From DATLGB01 sp037724045 (GTDB lineage: Bacteria > Actinomycetota > Thermoleophilia > Solirubrobacterales > Solirubrobacteraceae): 64,000 bases of DNA. Of the stretch, positions 14,916-22,591 are shown piece after piece. A model generated the notes under the pieces. It had not been told where the DNA came from. It searched no databases and worked only from the letters and a program-made list of their open reading frames with translations. Every line of letters begins with the position of its first letter. Position 1 is the first letter of the stretch. Location of the stretch: contig JBBJOW010000013.1 of assembly GCA_037724045.1 (NCBI GenBank), positions 8,167-72,166 on the forward strand. Reading direction: 5' to 3'. The position numbers and the translations under genes are program-made.

Positions 14916-15905
14916 CTATCTGCCTCCCATCGTCAGTTCGATCGTCGTGCCCTCGCCGGGGCGAGAGAAGATGTTGAGGTCGCCCCCGACCAGCAGCGCG
15001 CGCTCGCGCATGCCGTTGAGGCCGAGGCCGCCCGGGCGGCCGCGCAGCCTGCCGTTGCGATGGGCGCCGAGGCCGTCGAACCCCGCGCCGTCGTCGGCGA
15101 CCTTGAGGATGGTGTTGCCGGTGAAGGACAGGTCGACGTGCACGTGCCGCGCCCGGGAGTGGTGCGCGACGTTCGACAGCGACTCCTGGGTGACGCGGTA
15201 GATGACGAGCTGCTCCTCGTCGGAGAGGACCGATAGCTCGCCGTGGCGATGGAAGTGCGTCTGGATGCCGGTGCGCTCGCCGAAGTCGGTCACCTGCGAT
15301 TGCAGCGCACTGATGAGGCCGTGGTCGTCGAGCGCGGTCGGACGCAGCGCGCGGGCGATGTGCAGCAGCTCGTCCATGGCCCGGTCGACCAGCGACTTGA
15401 CCTCGCGCAGCTCGATGACGAGGTCGTCCGGCGCGTCCTGCATCGTCGCCGAGAGCCGCAGCTTGATGGCGGTCAGGGCCTGGTTGACCTCGTCGTGGAG
15501 GTCCTGGGCGATCTGCTGGCGCTCCTGCTCCTGGCCGCGCACCACTGCGCGTCCAGCCGCACGCCGCTCCTCCTCGACGCGCTCGAGCATCGCGTTGAAG
15601 CCCGCCGTCAGCAGCTTGAGCTCCTTGGCGGCGTGGCGGCCGGTCTCCGCGCGCCGGCCCGGCCTGGAGAGGTCGATCTCCTCCATCTTGCGCGCCAGGT
15701 GCGCGAGCGGTTCCAGCCGATGGCGCAGCAGCAGCGAGTTGAGCAGGATCACGGCGAGCACGGAGACGATCAGCAGGCTGACCCCCGACAGCGTGGCCGC
15801 GTCCTCGAGGCGGTCCCGCGTCAGGATGGCCGCCAGCGCCGCGGTTACCGCGACCAGGACGGCATTGACGGCGAGAACCTGCGTGAGCAGCGTGCGAGAG
15901 CGCAT
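14916..15905 (-). CDS. membrane sensor histidine kinase (NarL-type partner, HisKA_3)
   Basis: About 329 residues from the ATG at 15905. Two N-terminal membrane helices (residues ~6-25 and ~37-55) with almost no extracellular loop are followed by a HAMP-like linker. Next is the dimerisation helix with the phospho-acceptor His in QQIAQDLHDEVNQALTAIKL, and the ATPase domain with VADDGAGFDGLG, GGLGLNGMRERALLVGG and GEGTTIEL. The short loop suggests it senses a signal in or at the membrane, as LiaS-like kinases do. It is the probable partner of the response regulator downstream. Confidence 0.9.
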   Translation of the reverse strand: MRSRTLLTQVLAVNAVLVAVTAALAAILTRDRLEDAATLSGVSLLIVSVLAVILLNSLLLRHRLEPLAHLARKMEEIDLSRPGRRAETGRHAAKELKLLTAGFNAMLERVEEERRAAGRAVVRGQEQERQQIAQDLHDEVNQALTAIKLRLSATMQDAPDDLVIELREVKSLVDRAMDELLHIARALRPTALDDHGLISALQSQVTDFGERTGIQTHFHRHGELSVLSDEEQLVIYRVTQESLSNVAHHSRARHVHVDLSFTGNTILKVADDGAGFDGLGAHRNGRLRGRPGGLGLNGMRERALLVGGDLNIFSRPGEGTTIELTMGGR

Positions 15906-15952
15906 TCCTGCTGGGGTATCGGCACGCCGCCGCCCACACTGCACCCGGGGGC

Positions 15953-15988
15953 GAACCCACGCACCCGGCTCGCTATCCTTTGTGAAGT
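15953..15988 (+). promoter_or_regulatory. putative promoter or operator of the rhodanese-ThiF gene, shared with cysM
   Basis: GAACCC (15953-15958), 14 bases, then CTATCCTTTGTGAAGT (15973-15988). The same arrangement stands before cysM (20368-20404): GAACCC, 15 bases, CTATCCTTTCTGAAGT. TATCCT fits a -10 element, which would start transcription near 15986 and leave a leader of about 33 bases. The match of 15 of 16 bases between two genes of one pathway suggests shared control. Confidence 0.5.
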
Positions 15989-16018
15989 CTTGGAATCACG
16001 ATCAACAAAAGAGCCTTT

Positions 16019-17200
16019 ATGAGCCCCTCCGGCGCGGAGCTGATCCGCCAGATCAAGAACAAGGTCGACGAGGTCGACCCCTCCCAGGTCCACGATTGGC
16101 TCGGCAACGGCGTCGTGCTCGTCGACGTCCGCGAGGACAACGAGTGGGACGCGGGCCACCTGCCGGGGGCCAAGCACGTCACCCGCGGTCACCTCGAGTC
16201 GCGCATCGAAGGCGCTGCGCCTGACCACGACGCGCACCTCGTCCTCTACTGCGCCTCGGGCAACCGCTCGGCGCTCGCCGCGCGCACGCTCACGGAGGAC
16301 CTCGGCTACACGCACGTCGAGTCCATGACCGGCGGCTACACGCTGTGGAAGGACCGCGGCTACGAGGTCGAGGTGCCGCGGCACATGACTCCCCAGCAGC
16401 GCGAGCGCTACTCGCGCCACCTGCTGGTCCCCGAGATCGGCCAGGACGGCCAGGAGAAGCTGCTCGACGCGAAGGTCCTGCTGCTCGGCGCCGGCGGTCT
16501 CGGCTCGCCGATCGCGCTCTATCTCGCGGCGGCCGGCGTGGGCACGATCGGCCTCGTCGACGACGACGTCGTCGACCTCTCCAACCTGCAGCGCCAGGTC
16601 ATCCACACCACCGACGGCGTCGGCACGCCGAAGGTGGACTCCGCGGAGGCCGCCATCCACGGCCTCAACCCCGACGTCAACGTCGTCAAGTATCCGACGC
16701 GCCTGGACGCCTCCAACATCATGGAGATCATCGAGGGCTACGACGTCATCGTCGACGGCGTGGACAACTTCCCGACGCGCTACCTGCTCAACGACGCCAC
16801 GGTGCGCCTGCAGATCCCGGTCGTCTCTGCGTCCATCCTCGGCTTCGACGGCCAGCTGAGCGTGTTCAAGCCCTACGACGGCCCGTGCTACCGCTGCCTG
16901 TACCCCGTGCCGCCCCCGGCCGACATGGCTCCGTCGTGCGGCGCCAACGGCGTGCTCGGCGTCCTTCCGGGCACGATGGGCCTGCTGCAGGCGACCGAGG
17001 TCGTCAAGCTCATCATCGGCGCCGGCGAGCCGATGATCGGACGCCTGCTGCTCTACGAGGCGCTGGGCGCGACGTTCACCGAGCTCAAGGTCCGCCGTGA
17101 CCCCGAGTGCCCGGTCTGCTCGCGGCCGCCAGAGGAGATCTCCGACGAGGAGATGGGCGTCTTCCCCGACTACGAGGCGTTCTGCGCCGCGGCGGGCTAG
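16019..17200 (+). CDS. moeZ: rhodanese-ThiF fusion: sulfur-carrier activating enzyme (MoeZ/MoeB type)
   Basis: The 393-residue protein has an N-terminal rhodanese domain (residues ~15-115; VVLVDVREDNEWDAGHLPGA, reactive loop YCASGNRS with the persulfide Cys at about 82). It is followed by a ThiF/MoeB E1-like domain (ATP loop LLGAGGLGSPIALYLAAAG; LVDDDVVDLSNLQRQ; zinc cysteines in CYRCLYP and CPVC). This type adenylates the C-terminus of a small ubiquitin-like carrier and hands on sulfur. MoeZ of Mycobacterium has the rhodanese at the C-terminus, so the order here is reversed. CysO follows after 13 bp, so that carrier is the likely partner; service to molybdopterin synthesis as well is possible. 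Confidence 0.9.
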   Translation: MSPSGAELIRQIKNKVDEVDPSQVHDWLGNGVVLVDVREDNEWDAGHLPGAKHVTRGHLESRIEGAAPDHDAHLVLYCASGNRSALAARTLTEDLGYTHVESMTGGYTLWKDRGYEVEVPRHMTPQQRERYSRHLLVPEIGQDGQEKLLDAKVLLLGAGGLGSPIALYLAAAGVGTIGLVDDDVVDLSNLQRQVIHTTDGVGTPKVDSAEAAIHGLNPDVNVVKYPTRLDASNIMEIIEGYDVIVDGVDNFPTRYLLNDATVRLQIPVVSASILGFDGQLSVFKPYDGPCYRCLYPVPPPADMAPSCGANGVLGVLPGTMGLLQATEVVKLIIGAGEPMIGRLLLYEALGATFTELKVRRDPECPVCSRPPEEISDEEMGVFPDYEAFCAAAG

Positions 17201-17213
17201 GCTCGCCGACGCC

Positions 17214-17492
17214 ATGGCCACTGTGAAGATCCCCCCCGTGTTGCGCCCGTCCGTCGGCGGCGAGAAGCAGGTCGAGGCCGGCGGCGGCAACGTCGGCGAG
17301 GTCCTGCGCGCGCTCGCCGCCGACCACCCCGCCACCGAGTCTCAGCTCTTCAGCGGCGAGGGCCAGCTCAACCGCTACGTGAACGTCTACCTCAACGACG
17401 AGGACGTCCGCGTGCTCGACGGGCTCGACACGAACGTGTCCGAAGGCGACACGCTCGTCATCCTGCCGGCCATGGCCGGCGGCTGGCGCTAG
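17214..17492 (+). CDS. cysO: CysO/MoaD-type sulfur carrier protein with two-residue C-terminal extension
   Basis: A 92-residue beta-grasp protein: VKIPPVLRPSVGGEKQVEAG, VGEVLRALAADHP, RYVNVYLNDEDVRVLDGLDT, EGDTLVILPAMAGGWR. The di-glycine that becomes a thiocarboxylate is present but is followed by Trp-Arg, whereas Mycobacterium CysO ends in GG. The tail would have to be removed before activation, and a JAMM peptidase is encoded at 21652. The thiocarboxylate is expected to supply sulfide to CysM for cysteine synthesis. The last 13 bases of the gene form one arm of a family A hairpin. Confidence 0.88.
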   Translation: MATVKIPPVLRPSVGGEKQVEAGGGNVGEVLRALAADHPATESQLFSGEGQLNRYVNVYLNDEDVRVLDGLDTNVSEGDTLVILPAMAGGWR

Positions 17493-17602
17493 ACGCCCGC
17501 TGATCACCGCCTGACACCAGCCGTCGAGCGCTCGCGTGCGGGAGCACGCCACGCGCTGCCGGCCGCCGTCAGGCGGCGCCAGCGACCGCCTATCGCCAGC
17601 CG
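17480..17602. repeat. family A intergenic repeat, copy 2, with flanking hairpin arms
   Basis: The core 17526-17589 matches copy 1. It holds hairpins GCGTGC-GGGA-GCACGC and GCCGCC-GTCA-GGCGGC. The flanking arms are 17480-17492, the end of cysO including its TAG, and 17590-17602, which is its inverted copy (12 of 13 bases). As at copy 1, the arms are specific to the locus while the core is shared. The gap is between convergent genes. The remaining 17603-17690 shows no gene I can support. Confidence 0.75.
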
Positions 17603-17690
17603 CTGCGCATCGCTCGCCCCGGCCCGGTGCGCGACGAGATCGCCGGCACCGCCTTCGATCGCGCGCAGCACGCGATCGACCGCCTGCTGG

Positions 17691-18626
17691 TCAGCGCAGG
17701 AACAGCCCGCGGATGAAACCCCCGACCAGCCGGATGAACGGCGGTCCGGGCGGGCCGTCGTATTCGCCGGCGCGGACCTTCGGCCACTCTGCGGCGAACT
17801 CCGCGCCGAGCAGGGACACGAAGGCGACGATGTAGGTGAAGACGAGGAAGGCGACCACGGAGCCCAGCGACGCGTAGACGGCGCCGTAGTCGGCGAAGTT
17901 CTGCAGGTAGAGGGTGAACAGGCGCTGAGCGAGCTCGTAGCCGAGCGCGGCCACCAGGACGCCCGGCCAGATGTCGCCCCAGCGTGGGCGCTTGGCCGGG
18001 ACGAAGCGGTACATGCCCGCGAACAGGATCACCGCCAGCACCAGCGGGGCGATCGAGCCCACCCCCTGCAGGGCGTTCACGAGGTCGTTCTCGGTCTTCT
18101 CGACGAGGCGGTCGAGCAGCGTGAGACCGAGCGACAGGGTGATGAGCACGCCGAAGACCAGGACCATGAAGAAGTCCCAGAGCTTTGCCTGGGCGGGCGG
18201 GCGCGTGTCCTCGGCGGCGAAGGCGGCGTTGAGCGCCTGCCGGATCGAGCCCATCACGTTGGAGGCGGCGAAGACGAGCGTGGCGACGCCGAGGATCCCG
18301 AAGCCGGTCACCTCGCGAGTGACGGTGAGCATGGCGTTCTCGAGCTGGCGCCGTCCCTCGTCCGCGGTCAGGGGAAGGCGGTCGAGCAGGAAGTCGACGA
18401 CCTCGCGCCGGGCGGCGATGTCGTTGGCCACGAGCCCGAGGACGGCGACGCACAGGATCGCGATCGGGAAGATCGAGAAGAGCGCGAAGAAGGAGATCGA
18501 CGCGGCCCGCTGGGTGCACCCGTCGCGGAAGAACCCGCCGACTCCGTGCTCGATGAGCTGGCCCGTGCGGCGGACCGCTCGCGCGGCGCGCGATTCGTCG
18601 GCGAGGTGGGCGGGCGCGTCGGCCAT
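17691..18626 (-). CDS. YihY/virulence factor BrkB family membrane protein
   Basis: About 311 residues from ATG 18626. The family pattern is clear: RDGCTQRAASISFFALFSIFPIAIL, ATLVFAASNVMGSIRQALNAAF, and six hydrophobic segments through VAFLVFTYIVAFVSLLGAEFA. The name RNase BN for this family is a historical error, and the function is unknown; a transport role has been suggested. A longer reading upstream to 18728 would place a polar 34-residue tail before the conserved start and is less likely. Confidence 0.87.
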   Translation of the reverse strand: MADAPAHLADESRAARAVRRTGQLIEHGVGGFFRDGCTQRAASISFFALFSIFPIAILCVAVLGLVANDIAARREVVDFLLDRLPLTADEGRRQLENAMLTVTREVTGFGILGVATLVFAASNVMGSIRQALNAAFAAEDTRPPAQAKLWDFFMVLVFGVLITLSLGLTLLDRLVEKTENDLVNALQGVGSIAPLVLAVILFAGMYRFVPAKRPRWGDIWPGVLVAALGYELAQRLFTLYLQNFADYGAVYASLGSVVAFLVFTYIVAFVSLLGAEFAAEWPKVRAGEYDGPPGPPFIRLVGGFIRGLFLR

Positions 18627-18681
18627 TGACGAGGAGTACCCGGTGGCGCACGATCGTCCTCCCGTGCCCATAATCCGGGCC

Positions 18682-20369
18682 ATGGGAGGACGGGTGTGGG
18701 CGGGGATCGCGATTGCGCTGTGGCTCACGGCCGCGCCGGCGACGGCGCGACGGGCGCGCCACCGCTGGGCGGCCGCGCCGCCACCGGCGTCCTCGGCGAG
18801 GGCCAGAGCGTGCGCGCGTTCGTCGTGCGCGAACCTGGCGGCGGCGCCGTGGCCATGGCCGACATGGAGCTACAGGGCTGGTTCGCCGCCACCCGCGACG
18901 GCCCGTACGGCATCGTCGACATGCGCCAGGCGGTCCAGGAGCGCACGGGTGGAGCGCTGCGCGCGAGCCAGGTCTTCATCCAGTCCAACCACTCGCACTC
19001 GGGCGCGGACACGATGGGCGTGTGGGGCGGTGTGCCGCTCGAGTACCGCCAGCGGATCTTCGAGCGCACCGTCGTGACGATCGTCGACGCCTACGAGGGA
19101 CGCCGCACCGCCGCGCGCCTCGTCTACGGCACCGCGGACGGGCGCGACCTGCTCAACAACCAGTTCGACTACGACCCCGCCAACCAGTCCGTCGACTCCG
19201 ACGTGCGCGTGCTGCAGGCGCGCAACGCCCGCGGGAAGGCGATCGCAACGCTGGTCAACTCTCCGCGCACACGACCGTGCTCGGGTCCTCGAACACGAAG
19301 GCGTCGGGCGACTGGGTGCAGCGCCTGAACCCGATGGTCGAGAAGCTGACGGGCGCCCCCGCGGTCACCGTGGTCGGGACGCTGGGCCGCACCCAGCCCG
19401 CAGACCGCGGCTGCGCTGACGAGGCCCTCGAGGACGACGCGGAGTCGCTGTGCGCGCTCGACACCTACGCGGGGCGCATCGCGGAGCGCGTGATCGCGGC
19501 GCTCGCGGCAGCGCGCCCGATCGGCGGCGACCCCGCGGTCGCGGCCCGCTCCTACCTCGTCCAGGACGCCGGCACCAACCCGTTCCTGCTCGGCCTGCTC
19601 TACGCGGGCGACGCGCTTGCAGCTCCCCTCAACCGCGCGCTCACCCCGCCCTGGCAAACCGGCAACGTGATCGGCACGGTGACGGGCACCGCGCGCATCG
19701 GCGACGTGCTCGTGTCCGCCGTGCCGGGCGAGATCTATCCGCAGATCGCCGAGGCCGTCCGCGACAGCGTCGGCAAGCGGGTCCGCGGCTTCATGACGCT
19801 CGGCCTCGCCAACGACCAGCTGGGCTACATCATCGCCCCGTTCCCCGGCGCCTACGAGAAGCCGATCTGCGCGACGGCCTTCGAGGACTGCGGCGACACG
19901 CTGCCGGCCGAGCCCGGCGCGCTGCCCAACGACAACTACTTCTTCAACGCGTCCAACACGCTCGGGGAGCGCGTCATCTGCTCCTGCTCCGCGGGGCGCA
20001 GGAGACCCTCGGGGTCGAGGGCGTGCGCGATGCGCGGGCGGAGTGCGACCTGTACGGCAATGACGCCGCGCAGCCGCCGGGCGCCGACGTGGGCGGCGAC
20101 GGCACGGGGCCGGCACAGCCCAGCCGGCCGGCGCTCGCGGTGCGCTCCGCCGCCTGTCGGAAGATCGCCCGGCGGCGGGTCGTCTGCCGCTTCTTTCTCA
20201 ACCGGCGCGTGCAGGCGCGGGTGCGTGTGCAGCTCGTGCGGGGCGGGCGCGGGGAGCCAAGACGGTCGACGGCCGGCACATCCGCATCGCCCTGCGCGGC
20301 AGGCGCGGCAACCGCCTGCGCCTGCGGGTGGGCGCCGATCGCCTGACCGTGCCCGTGCGACGTCGCTGA
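18682..20369 (+). pseudogene. secreted neutral/alkaline ceramidase-like protein, four frameshifts
   Basis: The ATG at 18682 starts a signal peptide (MGGRVWAGIAIALWLTAAPA). Coding then continues in four further frames, each one base back: from ~18760 GEGQSVRAFVVREPGGG to GLLNNQFDYDPANQS, from ~19260 AHTTVLGSSNTKASGDWVQR to FFNASNTLGERVIC, from ~19990 VRDARAECDLYGND, and from ~20258 KTVDGRHIRIALRG to the stop at 20367. VFIQSNHSHSGADTMG recalls the ceramidase N-terminal motif. Shifts sit at short runs (AACTCTCC, GCTCCTGCTCC, CGGGGAG), as if one base of a run was missing. With those bases restored a ~560-residue enzyme results. CATAAT at 18669-18674 may be its -10 site. Confidence 0.7.
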
Positions 20370-20404
20370 ACCCGGAGCCGTCCGGGTACTATCCTTTCTG
20401 AAGT
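20368..20404 (+). promoter_or_regulatory. putative promoter or operator of cysM, shared with the moeZ-type gene
   Basis: GAACCC at 20368-20373 and CTATCCTTTCTGAAGT at 20389-20404, repeating the motif upstream of the rhodanese-ThiF gene. With TATCCT as the -10 element, transcription would begin at about 20402, only a few bases before the ATG at 20406, giving a leaderless mRNA. The first part overlaps the stop of the preceding frameshifted gene. Confidence 0.5.
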
Positions 20405-20405
20405 G

Positions 20406-21374
20406 ATGCGTGGAGAGCTGCAGAACCGCCCCTGTGGGGGTCGCTACGGCGACATCGTGCAGGCGATCGGCAACACGCCGCTGGTCGAGCTCAAGCGCTT
20501 GTCGCCCAAGCCGGGCGTCCGCATCTGGGCCAAGCTCGAGTCGCACAATCCGACGGGCTCGGTCAAGGATCGCGTCGCCCGCGCGCTGATCGAGGACGCG
20601 GAGGAAAAGGGCCTGATCGCACCGGGCCAGACCATCCTCGAGCCGACGTCGGGCAACACCGGCATCAGCCTCGCCATGATCTGCCGGCGCAAGGGCTACC
20701 CGCTGAAGGTCGTCATGCCCGACAACGTGACGCCGGAGCGCACACAGCTGCTGAAGATGTACGGCGCCGAGATCATCTCCTCACCCGGCGACCAGGGCTC
20801 CAACGGCGCCGTCGCCATGGCGCTCGAGATGGCCGCCGCCGACTCCTCGTACTACATGCCATACCAGTACGGCAACCCGGCCAACCCGGGCGCGCACTAC
20901 AACGGCACGGCGCCTGAGATCCTCGCGGAGCTCGACGAGATCAGCGCCTTCGTCGCCGGCCTCGGCACGGGCGGCACGCTGATGGGCAACGGCCGGCGCT
21001 TCAAGGAGGAGTTCGGCGACGCGGTCAAGATCGTTGCGGCCGAGCCGATGCAGGGCGAGCCCGTCCAGGGCCTGCGCTCCCTCGAGGACGGGTTCATCCC
21101 GCCGATCATCGACCTGTCGGTGCTGGATCGCAAGATCTTCGTCACCAACCGCGACGCCATCGTCTGGACCCGCCGCCTGCTCGAGGAAGAGGGCATCTTC
21201 GCGGGCGTCTCCAGCGGCGCGATCGCCTCGATCGCCGTCCGCATCGCCAACGAGCTCGACGAGGGCAACGTCGTCTTCATCGTCTGCGACGACGGCTGGA
21301 AGTACCTGTCGAGCGGCCTCTACACCAAGTCGGTGGACGAGCTCGAGCAGCTCGAGTCCACCCTCTGGTGGTAA
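20406..21374 (+). CDS. cysM: CysM-type cysteine synthase (O-phosphoserine and CysO-thiocarboxylate dependent type)
   Basis: This encodes 322 residues of a PLP enzyme. IVQAIGNTPLVELKRLSPKP opens it, NPTGSVKDRVAR holds the PLP lysine, EPTSGNTGISLAM is the substrate loop, YQYGNPANPGAHYNGT and AGLGTGGTLMGNG follow. The last residues (LSSGLYTKSVDELEQLES, then TLWW) parallel the C-terminus of Mycobacterium tuberculosis CysM, which uses O-phosphoserine and CysO thiocarboxylate rather than free sulfide. The presence of cysO, an activating enzyme and a JAMM protein in the same 6 kb supports this over a CysK role. The GTG at 20403 is an alternative start. Confidence 0.9.
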   Translation: MRGELQNRPCGGRYGDIVQAIGNTPLVELKRLSPKPGVRIWAKLESHNPTGSVKDRVARALIEDAEEKGLIAPGQTILEPTSGNTGISLAMICRRKGYPLKVVMPDNVTPERTQLLKMYGAEIISSPGDQGSNGAVAMALEMAAADSSYYMPYQYGNPANPGAHYNGTAPEILAELDEISAFVAGLGTGGTLMGNGRRFKEEFGDAVKIVAAEPMQGEPVQGLRSLEDGFIPPIIDLSVLDRKIFVTNRDAIVWTRRLLEEEGIFAGVSSGAIASIAVRIANELDEGNVVFIVCDDGWKYLSSGLYTKSVDELEQLESTLWW

Positions 21375-21390
21375 TCCCTACTCTGGGTTC

Positions 21391-21651
21391 ATGCCCAACA
21401 TCGGCCTTCCCGAGCTGCTGATCGTCCTGGTCATCGCGCTTATCGTGCTCGGCCCGAAGAAGCTGCCCGAGGCCGGGCGCTCGCTCGGCCGGGGCATGAG
21501 GGAGTTCAAGGACTCCATCTCCGGCATCACGAACACCGACGACGAGGACGACGACGACGACGAGCGTCCCGCCCTCGGCACGAAGTCGACCGCCAGCACG
21601 GCTTCGACCACCAGCAGCGCCGCGAGCCCCGAGAAGCAGACCACCTCTTAG
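21391..21651 (+). CDS. tatA: twin-arginine translocation protein TatA
   Basis: The 86-residue protein starts with one membrane helix (GLPELLIVLVIALIVLGPKK), followed by LPEAGRSLGRGMREFKDS, the amphipathic helix of TatA with the FG-like hinge replaced by GP. A tail with DEDDDDDE and Ser/Thr-rich residues ends the protein. TatA oligomers form the path for folded proteins across the membrane. It lies 16 bp after cysM and touches the next gene (stop 21651, TTG at 21652), so it is embedded in the sulfur operon although its role is unrelated. No tatC is in the window. Confidence 0.88.
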   Translation: MPNIGLPELLIVLVIALIVLGPKKLPEAGRSLGRGMREFKDSISGITNTDDEDDDDDERPALGTKSTASTASTTSSAASPEKQTTS

Positions 21652-22047
21652 TTGCGCATCCCGCGCGCGCTCTACGACGAGCTGATCGCGCACGCGCTCG
21701 AGGAGGCGCCCAACGAGTGCGTGGGGATGATCGCTGCACGAGAGGACGAGGCGGTCGAGGTGCACCGCGCGCGCAACGCCGCCGCGAGCCCGCTGCGCTA
21801 CGAGATCGATGGCATGGAGCAATACCGGCTGCAGACCGCGATCGAGGACGCGGGCCTGGACCTCGGCGCCATCTACCACTCGCATACGCGCTCGGATCCG
21901 TATCCGTCGCAGACCGACGTCAACCTCGCTTTCTATCCGGACTCGCTGTGCGTGATCGTCGGCATCAAGGATCGCGACGCACCCGACGTGCGCGCCTACA
22001 CGATCGTCGACGAGCGGATCGCCGAAGCCGAGCTCGAGATTGCCTGA
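21652..22047 (+). CDS. mec: JAMM/MPN+ metallopeptidase, Mec homologue
   Basis: The 131-residue protein from a TTG start shows the JAMM signature: Glu in NECVGMI (residue ~23) and IYHSHTRSDPYPSQTD, giving H-x-H-x(7)-S-x(2)-D for zinc. In Mycobacterium Mec cuts cysteine from the CysO-cysteine adduct and so finishes the pathway begun by CysM. Here CysO also has a Trp-Arg tail after its GG, so the same enzyme may first trim the carrier, as QbsD does for QbsE. It follows tatA directly and overlaps the next gene by eight bases. Confidence 0.9.
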   Translation: MRIPRALYDELIAHALEEAPNECVGMIAAREDEAVEVHRARNAAASPLRYEIDGMEQYRLQTAIEDAGLDLGAIYHSHTRSDPYPSQTDVNLAFYPDSLCVIVGIKDRDAPDVRAYTIVDERIAEAELEIA

Positions 22048-22540
22048 CCTCGTCTGCCCGGGGTGCGGGGCGCCTGGAGCGGACTCTGAACGCTTCTGCG
22101 CCCGCTGCGGGATGCCGCTGACCTACGCGGATCCAATCTCGCTTCGCTCGAAAGAGGTCGGCGAGGTCACCGAGCGCCAGGCACGGGCCCGCAAGGTCTC
22201 CCCGCAGTACGGCGAGGGCGAGCTGGTCAAGGTCGGCTGGGCGCGCAATCAGCCCGAGGCGGAGCTGATCGCGGGGATGCTGCTGGAGGAGGGCATCCCG
22301 AGCATGTCCAAGCGCAGTCGCGGCTTCGACGTGCCCGACTTCCTGGCTGGCGGCCCGCGCGACATCCTCGTCGCCCAGTCCGGTGCCGACCACGCGCGCG
22401 ACGTCCTCGACGCGACCGAGGACGCCCACCACGCGCAGCGCGAGCCGACCGCAGCCTGGGTCCGCGCGCTCGCGCTCTTCCTCGTCGTGGTGACGATCAG
22501 CCTCGTGCTCGCAGGCGTCGTCAGCGCACTGATCTCCTGA
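22040..22540 (+). CDS. zinc-ribbon, DUF2007-like protein with C-terminal membrane helix
   Basis: About 166 residues from a TTG: a zinc ribbon CPGCGAPGADSERFCARCG at the start, then LVKVGWARNQPEAELIAGML and LEEGIPSMSKRSRGFDVPDF, the pattern of DUF2007 (putative signal transducing) domains, and one C-terminal helix (ALALFLVVVTISLVLAGVVS). It is thus a cytoplasmic protein anchored at the C-terminus. Residues 32-39 (DPISLRSK) come from a family D repeat copy lying in frame. It is translationally coupled to mec, but a link to cysteine synthesis is not shown. Confidence 0.72.
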   Translation: MPDLVCPGCGAPGADSERFCARCGMPLTYADPISLRSKEVGEVTERQARARKVSPQYGEGELVKVGWARNQPEAELIAGMLLEEGIPSMSKRSRGFDVPDFLAGGPRDILVAQSGADHARDVLDATEDAHHAQREPTAAWVRALALFLVVVTISLVLAGVVSALIS

Positions 22541-22591
22541 CGAGCACCGTGTGCTCTGAGGCGTCTATGTGACGCCGGCGGGCACAGACCT

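Noticed and set aside
17603..17690. A short plus-strand coding remnant (reading RIARPGPVRDEIAGTAFDRA)
   Set aside because: It has no start codon or recognised homologue and lies between a repeat and a gene end, so I left it unassigned.
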